A stretch of 32,302 bases of DNA from Shewanella sp. Isolate13 (GTDB taxonomy: Bacteria; Pseudomonadota; Gammaproteobacteria; Enterobacterales; Shewanellaceae): contig NZ_JAKEVD010000042.1 of the NCBI RefSeq assembly GCF_022398325.1, forward strand, positions 4,262 to 36,563, given 5' to 3'. This document shows, piece by piece, positions 23,279 through 31,537 of this stretch. How positions within the stretch are numbered: position 1 is the stretch's first letter; the number at the start of each line of letters is the position of its first letter. The position numbers and the translations under genes are program-made. The notes beneath the pieces are model-generated. The model was not told the DNA's origin and did not search any database. It saw only the letters and a program-made list of their open reading frames with translations.

Positions 23279-24598
23279 ATGAAAAAGTCCCAAACCGCTA
23301 GCGTTCCCAGTAGTCGCCTGTCACGGCTCAGCTCGTTAGGAGGCTTGGCCTCACGCTTAGCTGGAAACATAGCTGTCGAAGGGGCAAAAAGATTTACTCA
23401 GGGGCAAACACCTAAGCTACAAGAGCTAATGCTAACACCAACTAATATTGGCCATATTGCCGACAAGCTGGCACAAATGAGAGGCGCGGCGATGAAAGTC
23501 GGCCAGATGCTCTCTATGGATTCTGGCGAACTGATGCCAAAAGAGTTAAGTGATCTATTAGCAAGGTTAAGATCCGACGCCAAAATCATGCCCTATAAAC
23601 AGCTCGTCACCATGCTAAAGCACAATTGGGGAGATGATTGGTTGGCCCCATTTGCACATTTTGAATTACGTCCATTTGCCGCTGCCTCAATCGGTCAGGT
23701 TCATCAAGCGACTCTGGCCAATGGCAACAAACTGGCGGTCAAGATCCAGTACCCAGGGATCCGTAATAGTATCGATAGTGATATTGATAACGTCGCCACC
23801 TTGCTTCGAGTCTCGCAATTAATTCCAAAAGGTCTTACGTTTGAGCCATTATTACTTGAAGCAAAAAAACAGTTACATATAGAAACTGATTACCGCGCAG
23901 AACGCGCGATGCTACTGCGCTATAAGCAACTTCTTGGCGATGACAATACCTTTGTGCTGCCTGCGACGTATGACGAACTATGCACTGCAGATATTCTGGT
24001 GATGGATTTTATCGAAGCGCAAAGCATAGAGTCAGTCGCCAATTTAAGCCAAAACGTGCGCAACACAGTTGCCAGTGAACTGTTAAAGCTATTTTTTAGA
24101 GAGTTATTCGAATTTAAGCTCGTTCAAACTGATGCTAACTTTGCCAATTATCAATACCAAAGCTCACAGCAGAAGATTGTATTACTTGATTTTGGCGCTA
24201 CTCGTGAAATTCCGACTCCGCTATCCGATAATTACGAACAACTGATGAAAGCGGCAAAGGTGAATGACAGAGTCTTAATGGAAGATGCAGCCCAAAAAAT
24301 AGGCTTCTTCCAACAAGCGATTAGCGAGCAACAAAAGGCGATCATTTTAGATATTTTCTATCAAGCTTGCGAGCCACTTCGAAGTGAACAAGCCTATGAC
24401 TTTGGCCAGTCTAGCCTAGCGACGAGGTTGAAAGCGGCGGGAATGTCAATGAGCACCCAATCCGATAAATGGCATACCCCGCCGGCCGACGCCATTTTCA
24501 TTCACAGAAAATTAGCGGGGATTTACTTACTTGCCGCTCGACTCAACGCCCAAATTGATGCCAAGTCTATTTTCGAGGCCACTATTGAGCAAGCTTAG
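23279..24598 (+). CDS. ABC1/ADCK (UbiB-like) atypical kinase
   Basis: A 439-residue protein of the ABC1 family, atypical kinases or ATPases linked in UbiB/COQ8 to quinone lipid metabolism. KVGQMLS (73-79) is the family KxGQ motif. FAAASIGQVH near 132-142 is the Ala-rich loop, AVKIQYPG carries the nucleotide Lys, and QTDANFANY plus LLDFGATR are the catalytic and metal loops. It lacks the C-terminal membrane helices of UbiB proper, so it is a paralogue rather than the main ubiquinone gene. AAGG precedes ATG 23279. Its last 17 bp overlap the 3' end of the convergent DUF599 gene. Confidence 0.87.
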   Translation: MKKSQTASVPSSRLSRLSSLGGLASRLAGNIAVEGAKRFTQGQTPKLQELMLTPTNIGHIADKLAQMRGAAMKVGQMLSMDSGELMPKELSDLLARLRSDAKIMPYKQLVTMLKHNWGDDWLAPFAHFELRPFAAASIGQVHQATLANGNKLAVKIQYPGIRNSIDSDIDNVATLLRVSQLIPKGLTFEPLLLEAKKQLHIETDYRAERAMLLRYKQLLGDDNTFVLPATYDELCTADILVMDFIEAQSIESVANLSQNVRNTVASELLKLFFRELFEFKLVQTDANFANYQYQSSQQKIVLLDFGATREIPTPLSDNYEQLMKAAKVNDRVLMEDAAQKIGFFQQAISEQQKAIILDIFYQACEPLRSEQAYDFGQSSLATRLKAAGMSMSTQSDKWHTPPADAIFIHRKLAGIYLLAARLNAQIDAKSIFEATIEQA

Positions 24599-25322
24599 TC
24601 CGCTTATCACGCTCTAGTTGTAACAGATCTTGCCCCTCGGTAATCGCCATAACCGCTTTTGACTTAAACTCGCGGCGATATAGGGTGTATACCACGAAAA
24701 TACTCGCAGAGATCAGGGCTAGCGGATGAATAAACCAGCACAGTGCCGCCATCGAAAAGTAGTAAGAACGTAAACCGTAGTTATAGGAGTGGGTCGCCTG
24801 ATCCTGAATCACTGCCATCTGTCTAGCATAACGGCGAAGGTTCTCATTAGAACTTGTCTTATCGACAGGCGCGGCTCCCACCATCACATTTAAGAAGCCA
24901 TATTGGCGCATCGACCAGGTGAACTGAAAGAACGCCATCACGAAGATGAAAGTCAACATACCAAGCTTAAGTTGCACCAAGGCATGGTTAGGAGAGGCGG
25001 CAAACGGGATTGTTGCGATCACAGCCTCTAAGCGCTCGACTTGAGCAAACAGGGTTAACACACCCGCTAACACTAGCATGGTGGTTGAGGCAAAAAAGGC
25101 GATATTACGCTCAAGGTTTGCCAGCAGCGCAGCATCACTGACTCGTACCTCTCGACCTAGTAGCTCATACATCCAATGAATACGATGTTGATGCAGGCAG
25201 CGAGCGATACAGTTGGTGTTCTTTGCTTTACGTTTAGCGAAGTAGGTATAGCCAACCCAGCTAGCAATAAAGCAGAAAGGGGCAACAAGGTCGAGTAAAG
25301 AAATGGTCATGCTAGTTTCCAT
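24582..25322 (-). CDS. DUF599 integral membrane protein
   Basis: A 246-residue inner-membrane protein of the DUF599 family, about four transmembrane segments (near 8-25, 74-95, 118-136 and 192-219). Conserved RIHWMYELLGREVRVSDAAL, NLERNIAFFASTTMLVLAG, and YNYGLRSYYFSMAALCWF are typical. Function unknown. ATG 25322 is given; an in-frame ATG at 25310 with a better-placed GGAA is equally possible. Its stop overlaps the ABC1 gene end by 17 bp. Confidence 0.82.
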   Translation of the reverse strand: METSMTISLLDLVAPFCFIASWVGYTYFAKRKAKNTNCIARCLHQHRIHWMYELLGREVRVSDAALLANLERNIAFFASTTMLVLAGVLTLFAQVERLEAVIATIPFAASPNHALVQLKLGMLTFIFVMAFFQFTWSMRQYGFLNVMVGAAPVDKTSSNENLRRYARQMAVIQDQATHSYNYGLRSYYFSMAALCWFIHPLALISASIFVVYTLYRREFKSKAVMAITEGQDLLQLERDKRTKLAQ

Positions 25323-25411
25323 TGAACGGCAACATTTAGTTTAGGCTCTATCAACCGACAACCGAGAAGAGCTATAGCTTGTTAATAAATAAAAGAAATT
25401 AAAGTAAAAAG

Positions 25412-25576
25412 TTATGAGTTAAGTTTAGCTTCTAAGTCAGCTTTTACAATTTCAAGCGCAGCCAAAGCTGTGTTGGGCGCTATCTGATTACTCTCGAGCA
25501 AAAAAATCAGATCGACGGCTAATTGCACCTCTTCAGGGGCAGTCTCTAAGCCACTCGCTTGCTTTTTGTCACTCAT
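25412..25576 (-). CDS. ybaM: YbaM family protein (DUF2496)
   Basis: A 54-residue gene. The product begins MSDKKQASGLETAPEEV, then VQLAVDLIFLLESNQIAP, and ends LEIVKADLEAKLNS. This matches E. coli YbaM ([24 protein letters not shown]...ALDIVKRDYEKKL) along most of its length. YbaM is a small helical cytoplasmic protein of unknown role. Start ATG at 25576, stop at 25412-25414. The ribosome binding site is poor. It lies after the promoter-proximal gap of the next gene and is on the same strand as the DUF599 gene downstream, 89 bp away, so the two may be co-transcribed. Confidence 0.82.
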   Translation of the reverse strand: MSDKKQASGLETAPEEVQLAVDLIFLLESNQIAPNTALAALEIVKADLEAKLNS

Positions 25577-25752
25577 GATTAAATTAACTCTAATTAGGGG
25601 GAAAATAAGTGGCTAAGTATACTCAGAGAGTTCCTCCTTCTCAATTAAGAAACCTCAGTCTAGGGCTTTATTACGGCTCAAAGCCTATATATACTGCGGA
25701 GTAGAGACACAATCAATATTGTGATTAGCAAATTCAAAGGCAAAAATTATTT

Positions 25753-25980
25753 ATGGCAAAAATGGATTTCTCGGTGATCAATGACACCACAGCAAAATCT
25801 TTTAATGAACAGAAAAACCTGATCAAAAGAGTGTTTAAAGGTAACACTGTTCTCTGCCCTGTGTGCAATCAAGCACTTGAGATGAAATTGCCAGTAAAAG
25901 GACAAGAAGACAGTGTTTCTGGGATCTGCTGCAAGAAAGGTTGCACCGATATTGAGCTGGATATGGAGCTAGTGCTTTAA
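25753..25980 (+). CDS. Small Cys-rich, probably zinc-binding protein
   Basis: A 75-residue protein with a CPVC pair (about 35-38) and a later ICCKKGC (about 58-64), four or more cysteines suited to one zinc site of ribbon type. No signal peptide or membrane helix. No named family is recognised. TATACT at 25690-25695 is a likely -10; an inverted repeat CACAAT/ATTGTG lies about 25710-25725 in the leader. The ribosome binding site (AAAGG, 25736-25740) is 12 bases before ATG 25753, rather far, so the ATG at 25762 might be used. A strong terminator follows. Confidence 0.72.
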   Translation: MAKMDFSVINDTTAKSFNEQKNLIKRVFKGNTVLCPVCNQALEMKLPVKGQEDSVSGICCKKGCTDIELDMELVL

Positions 25981-26003
25981 AGCACCCTCTCCTTTTTCAA
26001 TAA

Positions 26004-26040
26004 AAAAATGGCTGCCAGCATCTGCTCTGCAGCCATTTTT
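26004..26040. terminator. Bidirectional terminator
   Basis: AAAAATGGCTGC (26004-26015) and GCAGCCATTTTT (26029-26040) form a perfect 12-bp stem. T-run on one side and A-run on the other serve the Cys-rich gene (+) and the convergent FetB-like gene (-). Confidence 0.9.
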
Positions 26041-26055
26041 ATTTTAGGGATTAAA

Positions 26056-26826
26056 TCAAATACTTATCCGTACACGCCCAGACTCAGTAATTGCCGAGCG
26101 AATACAAAGCACTAAGGTAGTTGATACCGATATCGATAAGGTAACGAAAATAGCCACTGAGATCACCAGCTGATACTTGATTGCGATAAGCGGATCTACG
26201 CCGCCTAATATCTGTCCAGTCATCATTCCCGGTAATGTAACCAGCCCCATTGTTGCCATTGAGGCCAAAATTGGCGCGAACGATTGTTGCATAGCCGTCT
26301 GCACAAATGGCAGACTCGCCTGAGCTGGTGAAGCGCCCAATGCCAACGCGCCTTGGTACTCATGCTTTCTATCATTAAAGGCTCCAAATAGCCGCTGCAG
26401 TGCAACTATGTTGCCGCTCAAGCAATTACCTAGCAGCATCCCCGCCGTCGGAATTAGGTATTGCGCGGTATAAAGCGGCTCAGGAGACAAGAGATAGACT
26501 ATCATCAGCCACAGTACTGGAAACATTCCTAAAGCTAAGCCTGAGAACACAGGAATATAAAGCAATCTCTTAGGCAGTTTCGCCTTACTAATAATTGCAC
26601 TCGAACCCACCAATAGCATCACCAATAGCCAAGCAAGATTTACCCAGAGATTATCGAGTAAAAAAAGGTATTGCAGGTAGAGGCCAACCAAGATCAGTTG
26701 CGCCGTCATACGCACAACCGCCCAGGTCATATCACGGCTAAGACCCAATTGAAAATAGCGCCCTATCGCCATAGGAACCAAGAGCACCAGCATAAATAGG
26801 CCTAACTGAAGCCAACCTATATCCAT
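26056..26826 (-). CDS. FetB-like ABC transporter permease (UPF0014)
   Basis: A 256-residue inner-membrane protein with about seven hydrophobic segments. YQGALALGASPAQASLPF, then MATMGLVTLPGMMTGQILGG (about 192-211), is the UPF0014 signature and follows FetB of E. coli closely. FetA-FetB exports iron and helps resist oxidative stress. No FetA ATPase gene lies beside it; both neighbours are unrelated, so the ATPase must be elsewhere or the permease acts alone. The ribosome binding site is weak. No Fur or OxyR site is recognised upstream. Confidence 0.8.
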   Translation of the reverse strand: MDIGWLQLGLFMLVLLVPMAIGRYFQLGLSRDMTWAVVRMTAQLILVGLYLQYLFLLDNLWVNLAWLLVMLLVGSSAIISKAKLPKRLLYIPVFSGLALGMFPVLWLMIVYLLSPEPLYTAQYLIPTAGMLLGNCLSGNIVALQRLFGAFNDRKHEYQGALALGASPAQASLPFVQTAMQQSFAPILASMATMGLVTLPGMMTGQILGGVDPLIAIKYQLVISVAIFVTLSISVSTTLVLCIRSAITESGRVRISI

Positions 26827-26954
26827 TTATATTTATCTCTTAAACAATAAATCTGTTGCCAATATAACCAAACCATGGGCAACACGATAGCGCCGCGCTC
26901 ACTAATATTTCTATCAAGATTAGCCTGACGAATTATTCATCTATTGAGAAAAAC

Positions 26955-26996
26955 TTGATCGATATCTAATGATTTCCACTTTTGCCTTGTTAGACT
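26955..26996 (+). promoter_or_regulatory. FNR-dependent class II promoter of pepT
   Basis: TTGAT-CGAT-ATCTA (26955-26968) matches the FNR consensus TTGAT-N4-ATCAA in nine of ten bases. With TAGACT (26991-26996) as -10 the transcription start would fall at about 27003, and the FNR site would be centred at -41.5, exactly the class II activator position. Salmonella pepT is known to be induced anaerobically through FNR (OxrA). Confidence 0.65.
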
Positions 26997-27030
26997 CGGA
27001 ACACTTTTTGCTATTTTAGAAACTAAAATT

Positions 27031-28254
27031 ATGAAGCAGCAGCTACTTGAGCGATTCTTGAGTTACGTCAGTTTTAACACTCAATCTGACGGCCAAAGTC
27101 AGAATGTACCTAGCACTCATAGCCAATTTGTATTTGCTCAACATTTACGTCAAGAGCTTGTCAGCCTTGGCTTTGAGGATGTACAACTCTCAGATAAAGG
27201 ATATTTAACTGCAACGGTCCCCGCTAATGTAGAGGGCGTCCCCAGTATCGGCTTTATCGCTCATTTAGACACGGCTCCAGACTACAGCGGAGAGAATGTA
27301 TCTCCACAAGTTATTGAAAACTATGATGGTGAAGATATTCAGTTGGGCCTCGAAGAGGTGTTGTCACCAAAACAGTTTAGTAGCCTAAAGCAATATGTTG
27401 GCCAAACCCTTATCACAACTGACGGCAGTAGCCTATTAGGGGGTGACGATAAAGCGGGCATTGCCGAGATCATCAGTGCGTTGCACTATCTACTGACTCA
27501 TCCAGAGATCCCCCATGGCAAAATCCGACTCTGTTTCACACCTGATGAAGAGATTGGCCGCGGGGCTGATCATTTCGATGTTGAGAGCTTTGGTGCGCAA
27601 TGGGCCTACACCATTGACGGCGGCCAAGTCGGTGAGCTTGAGTATGAAAACTTTAACGCAGCCACCGCGGTAATCACCGCAACGGGTAACAACTGTCACC
27701 CAGGTACCGCATATGGCGTTATGGTTAATGCGCAAACCATCGCGGCACGATTCCACGCAAAAATGCCACTAAAAGACACTCCAGAGCACAGCCGCGATTA
27801 TGACGGTTTCTTTCATCTGCTTGGTATGGAAGGCGTTACCGAAAAGGCGACACTGACCTATATCATTCGCGATTTTGACTTTGAGCTTTTTGAAAAGAGA
27901 AAACGTTGGTTGACTGAGCTGGTCGAAAAATATAATGCCGAATTGCCTATTGGCCAGTTAACGATAGAGATTCAAGACTCCTACTTAAATATGAAGCAGC
28001 AAGTCTTGCCGCACCCGCATATTATTGACATCGCTAAACAAGCGATGCAAAACTTAGACATAGAGCCGATAATCAAGCCTATTCGTGGTGGAACCGATGG
28101 CTCGCGTCTATCCTATATGGGGCTACCTTGTCCAAACCTATTCACCGGCGGGCATAACTTCCACGGTAAGCACGAATATGTGTGTGTCGAGTCTATGGTA
28201 AAAGCGACAGAAACCATCATTGAAATAGCTAAACTTACGGCGCAGTACAAGTAA
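27031..28254 (+). CDS. pepT: Peptidase T (tripeptide aminopeptidase)
   Basis: A 407-residue M20B metallopeptidase that removes the N-terminal residue from tripeptides in the cytoplasm. Metal and catalytic residues are visible: HLDTAPD (His78, Asp80), GGDDKAG with Asp140, PDEEIG with Glu173-Glu174, TIDGG with Asp196, and GGHNFHGKHEY near the end carrying the last zinc His. IRGGTDGSRLSYMG is also typical. Length and spacing are normal. No strong ribosome binding site precedes ATG 27031, but the alignment of the start with PepT proteins is good. Anaerobic control is suggested by the FNR site; a strong terminator follows. Confidence 0.93.
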   Translation: MKQQLLERFLSYVSFNTQSDGQSQNVPSTHSQFVFAQHLRQELVSLGFEDVQLSDKGYLTATVPANVEGVPSIGFIAHLDTAPDYSGENVSPQVIENYDGEDIQLGLEEVLSPKQFSSLKQYVGQTLITTDGSSLLGGDDKAGIAEIISALHYLLTHPEIPHGKIRLCFTPDEEIGRGADHFDVESFGAQWAYTIDGGQVGELEYENFNAATAVITATGNNCHPGTAYGVMVNAQTIAARFHAKMPLKDTPEHSRDYDGFFHLLGMEGVTEKATLTYIIRDFDFELFEKRKRWLTELVEKYNAELPIGQLTIEIQDSYLNMKQQVLPHPHIIDIAKQAMQNLDIEPIIKPIRGGTDGSRLSYMGLPCPNLFTGGHNFHGKHEYVCVESMVKATETIIEIAKLTAQYK

Positions 28255-28275
28255 TTCACCCTATAGATACATCAT

Positions 28276-28302
28276 AAAAAGGTCTGCCATGCAGGCCTTT
28301 TT
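28276..28302 (+). terminator. Terminator after pepT
   Basis: GGTCTGC (28281-28287) and GCAGGCC (28291-28297) form a stem (one T-G wobble), loop CAT, flanked by an A-run and TTTTTATTT. Confidence 0.85.
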
Positions 28303-28394
28303 ATTTGCCCTAATTAACCCTAAACAAATAGTATTTGCTTCCTTGAGCATACTCACTAAACTGACATCATCAATCCCCTTAACTAAGGCTGGAA

Positions 28395-29081
28395 ATGAAC
28401 GCCGCTATCATTGGTGCCACAGGACTTATTGGACAACTACTGCTACAGAAATTAATCGATTCAGGGCAATATGAGAATATTCTAGTGCTTGGCAGAAAGC
28501 AGCCGCACTACCTCAATAAGCAAGGTACACAAGTCAGCTTTATCTCGTGTCAACTCAGTGAGCTTCCCAGCCTAGTACTCCCCTTTGCAGTCGAACATGC
28601 CTTTTGCTGCTTAGGCACCACGATTAAAAAAGCCGGTAGCCAAGCAGCCTTTATCGCGGTGGATAAAACAGCCTGTATCGAGTTTATTGCTAAGTGTGAA
28701 GCAAGCAATAACTATGTGGTTACGGCACTAGGGGCAAACAGTCAGTCAAGTGCCTTCTATAACCGTATCAAGGGTGAAACCCAAGAGGCTCTTGCTGAAC
28801 AGCTAAATCAAAGCCAGAAACCAGAAAGGTCTAGGCGATTATGGCTGTTTCAACCCAGCTTATTACTAGGTGAGCGCAAGGAAAATCGCACACTAGAAGA
28901 TATAGGCAAACTGCTATTTAAGCTTATCTCGCCGCTGTTTATTGGTTCTCTCAAGCAGTATCGCCCGATTGAGGCCGAAAAAGTCGCGAACTCTATGCTA
29001 GCTCATTCTCTAGAAGCCCAGAACGCACAATCAGCATCGACTCAACTTGTCACCCTCGTTGTTAACCAAGATATGCTCTAG
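28395..29081 (+). CDS. NAD(P)-binding Rossmann-fold protein (atypical SDR)
   Basis: A 228-residue protein. The N-terminus has the nucleotide-binding loop GATGLIG (7-13) followed by a second strand with LGRK, typical of atypical short-chain dehydrogenases (NmrA/HTATIP2-like). FCCLGTTIKKAGSQAAF and VVTALGANSQS are characteristic of this bacterial group. YNRIKGETQEAL carries the catalytic-type Tyr-x3-Lys (Y-N-R-I-K). Substrate unknown. AAGG plus GGA precede ATG 28395. It may form a loose cluster with the methyltransferase and Nudix genes downstream. Confidence 0.8.
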   Translation: MNAAIIGATGLIGQLLLQKLIDSGQYENILVLGRKQPHYLNKQGTQVSFISCQLSELPSLVLPFAVEHAFCCLGTTIKKAGSQAAFIAVDKTACIEFIAKCEASNNYVVTALGANSQSSAFYNRIKGETQEALAEQLNQSQKPERSRRLWLFQPSLLLGERKENRTLEDIGKLLFKLISPLFIGSLKQYRPIEAEKVANSMLAHSLEAQNAQSASTQLVTLVVNQDML

Positions 29082-29186
29082 CTCTAGCTCTAGTTCCCGC
29101 TCAATTAACGACTCTAGCACTGCCTCTTGGCTCGCGGCTATTGACTCGACACCGGTCGTTTCATTTAAAATAGCCGCCCTTATTCA

Positions 29187-30011
29187 ATGTCACCGAGAAC
29201 TCCCTTGAAGATCAGCCAGCGTCTGCAGCACATAAATACCCTAATTAACGCTCCTTACGATCATATTTGGGACTGCTGCTGTGATCATGGCTTATTAGGC
29301 GCTGCACTGTTAAAGCGAAAGGCGGCTCGCAACATCCATTTTGTCGATGTTGTGCCAAACTTAATGTTTGAGGTAAAACTGAAGCTACAAAGATTCTTCC
29401 CTGATGCAGAGCTTGATAAACCTTCGCTCGATATAGCATCGCTATGCGTCCCGTCAGCAGATAGCCTCTGGCAAGTACATTGCGTCGATGTGGCTAAGCT
29501 CGATTTGGCCGAAAAGTCCCAGCGTCAGCTCATTATTATCGCTGGGGTCGGCGGCGATCTCACTATTGAGTTAGTCCAGCAAATTATGGCTCGCCACCCG
29601 CAGCACTCACTGGAGTTTATTCTCTGCCCCGTGCACCACATCTATAAGGTGCGCACAGCAATGCAACAACTGGGCTTAGGTCTAGTCAATGAGCACTTGA
29701 TGCAAGAAAATAAACGTTTCTACGAGATCTTGCATCTGTCGACTACTAGCCAGATCCCACTCACTTCTGTGGGCTCGGTCATGTGGGATCTGGACCGCGA
29801 GCTTGACAGGGACTACTTGCAAAAAAGCCTAAAGCACTATCGAAACATTGAGCAAGGTTTATTAAAAACGCAGCAAAATGGCTTGCTCACTGCTGAGCAG
29901 CAAAAAGAAAAAACAACCATAGACCAAGTTATCGCCGAATATCAGGGCTTAGGATATAATCCTGCGTCTTTACTCTCCCCAGCGATTCCTAGTCAACTTG
30001 AGCCGAGCTAA
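29187..30011 (+). CDS. TrmK-like tRNA (adenine-N1) methyltransferase
   Basis: A 274-residue methyltransferase of the COG2384/TrmK group, which makes m1A22 in tRNA in Gram-positives. RLQHINTL, then WDCCCDHGLLGAALL (about 28-42) is the SAM-binding motif I region; IIIAGVGGDLTIELV is the family motif IV area and FILCPVHHIYKVR follows. A C-terminal helical segment is present. The ATG at 29187 lacks a clear ribosome binding site; a TTG at 29205 is an alternative. The Nudix gene begins 3 bp after its stop, so the two are co-transcribed. The tRNA target in this organism is not known. Confidence 0.82.
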   Translation: MSPRTPLKISQRLQHINTLINAPYDHIWDCCCDHGLLGAALLKRKAARNIHFVDVVPNLMFEVKLKLQRFFPDAELDKPSLDIASLCVPSADSLWQVHCVDVAKLDLAEKSQRQLIIIAGVGGDLTIELVQQIMARHPQHSLEFILCPVHHIYKVRTAMQQLGLGLVNEHLMQENKRFYEILHLSTTSQIPLTSVGSVMWDLDRELDRDYLQKSLKHYRNIEQGLLKTQQNGLLTAEQQKEKTTIDQVIAEYQGLGYNPASLLSPAIPSQLEPS

Positions 30012-30014
30012 CCT

Positions 30015-30545
30015 ATGCGCCTGTTAAAATCTACCATTCATGCCGATATCGCCCACCTTGCCGCAGATGAACTTACAGCTAAAAGCTTTCATCGCCAAGC
30101 TGCTCGCGGCATCATCCTCAAAGGCAAGGAGATCTTAATGCTCTATACCGAGCGCTACCATGACTACAGTATTCCAGGTGGTGGCATCGATGAGGGTGAA
30201 GAGATTCAAAGCGGCCTCATTCGTGAGCTAGAGGAAGAAACGGGGGCGCGGCATATTGAGATTGTCAGTGAGTTTGGTCGCTACCAAGAGTTTCGCCCTT
30301 GGAATAGGGATGGCTTCGAAGTGGTGCATATGGAATCATTTTGCTTTGTTTGCGATATTCACCCTGAACTCGGCGAAACCAAATTAGAAGCCCATGAGAT
30401 CCAAAACGGCATGGCCCCAGTGTGGATCAATATTCATCAAGCCATCGCTCACAACGAGCACACTATGGCTAACAGTCCTAAGAAGGGCATGTCGATTGAG
30501 CGAGAAACCTTTCTACTAAAGCAGATCGTGGCAGAGCTTTTATAA
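30015..30545 (+). CDS. Nudix hydrolase
   Basis: A 176-residue pyrophosphohydrolase acting on nucleoside diphosphate-linked compounds. The Nudix box begins with GGGIDEGEEI (about residues 55-64) and runs on into RELEEETGA, fitting G-x5-E-x7-R-E-U-x-E-E-x-G-U. An N-terminal beta region (RGIILKGKEILMLYTER) precedes it. Substrate is not predictable. It starts 3 bp after the methyltransferase stop. Confidence 0.88.
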   Translation: MRLLKSTIHADIAHLAADELTAKSFHRQAARGIILKGKEILMLYTERYHDYSIPGGGIDEGEEIQSGLIRELEEETGARHIEIVSEFGRYQEFRPWNRDGFEVVHMESFCFVCDIHPELGETKLEAHEIQNGMAPVWINIHQAIAHNEHTMANSPKKGMSIERETFLLKQIVAELL

Positions 30546-30577
30546 CTGGCTAAACTTCCCCATCGCTAGACCTAAAA

Positions 30578-30620
30578 GCGTGAACCGATCCTAATGCAAT
30601 GGTAATAGCTCAGTTCACGC
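30578..30620. repeat. Inverted repeat after the Nudix gene
   Basis: GCGTGAAC (30578-30585) and GTTCACGC (30613-30620), perfect 8-bp arms with a 27-base loop, between the convergent Nudix and DUF6768-like genes. It may act as a weak terminator; there is no T-run. Confidence 0.4.
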
Positions 30621-30628
30621 CCAATAAA

Positions 30629-31003
30629 CTAATCATCTACGGATTGAAGTTTAGCGATGGCCAGTTCCAAACGCTTTATCTCCCGTGCAGTCGCGTTGCG
30701 ATTCATCTCGTTATAGATCCACATCTTAATCGCAATTTGCATCATACTTGCAAGGAGCAAGGTTACGCCCCACTTGATCAACGCCACCGGACTGACGACC
30801 ACAAAAAAGAACTGATAGCCAGACCACAACATAAGCAAGCTCAGCATAAAAGCAATAATGCTCATTAATATCATCCAGCCCCCCAAACGCCCCTTATAAG
30901 CATCTCCCAACATGGCAAACAGGCTGGGGTCACTTTTAAGCTGGCTGTTTATCTGCTCGGACTCTTTAATCAATTGCTGACGGATCTTCTTGTCGATATC
31001 CAT
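30629..31003 (-). CDS. DUF6768-like membrane protein, probable partner of the ECF sigma factor
   Basis: A 124-residue protein. A charged N-terminal cytoplasmic part (1-40, with DPSLFAMLGDAYKGRLGGW) is followed by two transmembrane helices (about 42-62 and 74-96) and a charged, probably coiled-coil C-terminus (ATAREIKRLELAIAKLQ). It starts 6 bp after the sigma-factor stop, with AAAGG just before ATG. Small two-helix proteins of this form often accompany ECF sigma genes, so it may be an anti-sigma factor or signal transducer. The family name is from memory. Confidence 0.72.
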   Translation of the reverse strand: MDIDKKIRQQLIKESEQINSQLKSDPSLFAMLGDAYKGRLGGWMILMSIIAFMLSLLMLWSGYQFFFVVVSPVALIKWGVTLLLASMMQIAIKMWIYNEMNRNATAREIKRLELAIAKLQSVDD

Positions 31004-31009
31004 ATACCT

Positions 31010-31537
31010 TTACTCCTGCTCTAATATTTGCACTAATGCTTGCTTTAGGCGCTCTCTTGCCCTAAATAAGCGTGATTTGACCGTTCCAGTAGGGATCTCA
31101 AGTACATTGCCAATCTCTTTTGCACTCAAGCCCTCGAGGTAAAACAGGTGAATAACCTGCCCTTCTATCTTTGGCAAAGATGCAATAGCCTGAGTTAAAC
31201 TATCGTCTTCAGCCATGGCCGTAACTTGCTGAAGATCGCTAGGCTGCAGCGCTTGATACCGGCTCTCGTGCTTAATGATGTCTAACACTTGCCAGCGAAC
31301 CAGCTTAAATATCCAACTATTTATCGCCGCAGGATCTTCTAATCGCGTAATGGTCTTAGATAAGCGGATCAACGCATTATGCGTAGCGTCTTCTGCCATA
31401 GGCAGTTGTCCACATAATTTGACCCCGAAGCTAATCGCGCTCGGATAAAAGTGCAGACATAGGGCAGAAAATGCATCACGGCTTCCTGCCTGAGCTTCTA
31501 ATACCCAAAGTTCGATCTGCGCTTGTTGTATGCTGAT
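31010..31537 (-). CDS. ECF sigma factor with unusual start region
   Basis: A sigma-70 family ECF factor. The sigma-4 domain is complete: LPKIEGQVIHLFYLEGLSAK, then EIPTGTVKSRLFRARERLK. In sigma-2, WIFKLVRWQVLDIIKH is clear. The first AUG in this frame (31399, MAEDATHNAL) would remove the front of sigma-2. The frame is open further upstream and encodes matching sigma-2 sequence (QIELWVLEAQAGSRDAF and ALCLHFYPSAI), up to an ATC codon at 31537-31535 that has GGAGAG (31548-31543) exactly five bases before it; from there it is 175 residues, normal ECF length. An ATG at 31550 is in another frame. So it either uses a non-AUG start, has lost its start codon, or carries a one-base frameshift after 31550. 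The DUF6768-like gene follows in the operon. Confidence 0.75.
   Translation of the reverse strand: MSIQQAQIELWVLEAQAGSRDAFSALCLHFYPSAISFGVKLCGQLPMAEDATHNALIRLSKTITRLEDPAAINSWIFKLVRWQVLDIIKHESRYQALQPSDLQQVTAMAEDDSLTQAIASLPKIEGQVIHLFYLEGLSAKEIGNVLEIPTGTVKSRLFRARERLKQALVQILEQE

Noticed and set aside
28289..28474. 61-residue plus-strand frame after pepT
   Set aside because: It starts inside the pepT terminator and overlaps the NAD(P)-binding gene in another frame.
29071..29095. CTAGCT hexamer repeats at the end of the NAD(P)-binding gene
   Set aside because: Only three copies; probably chance.
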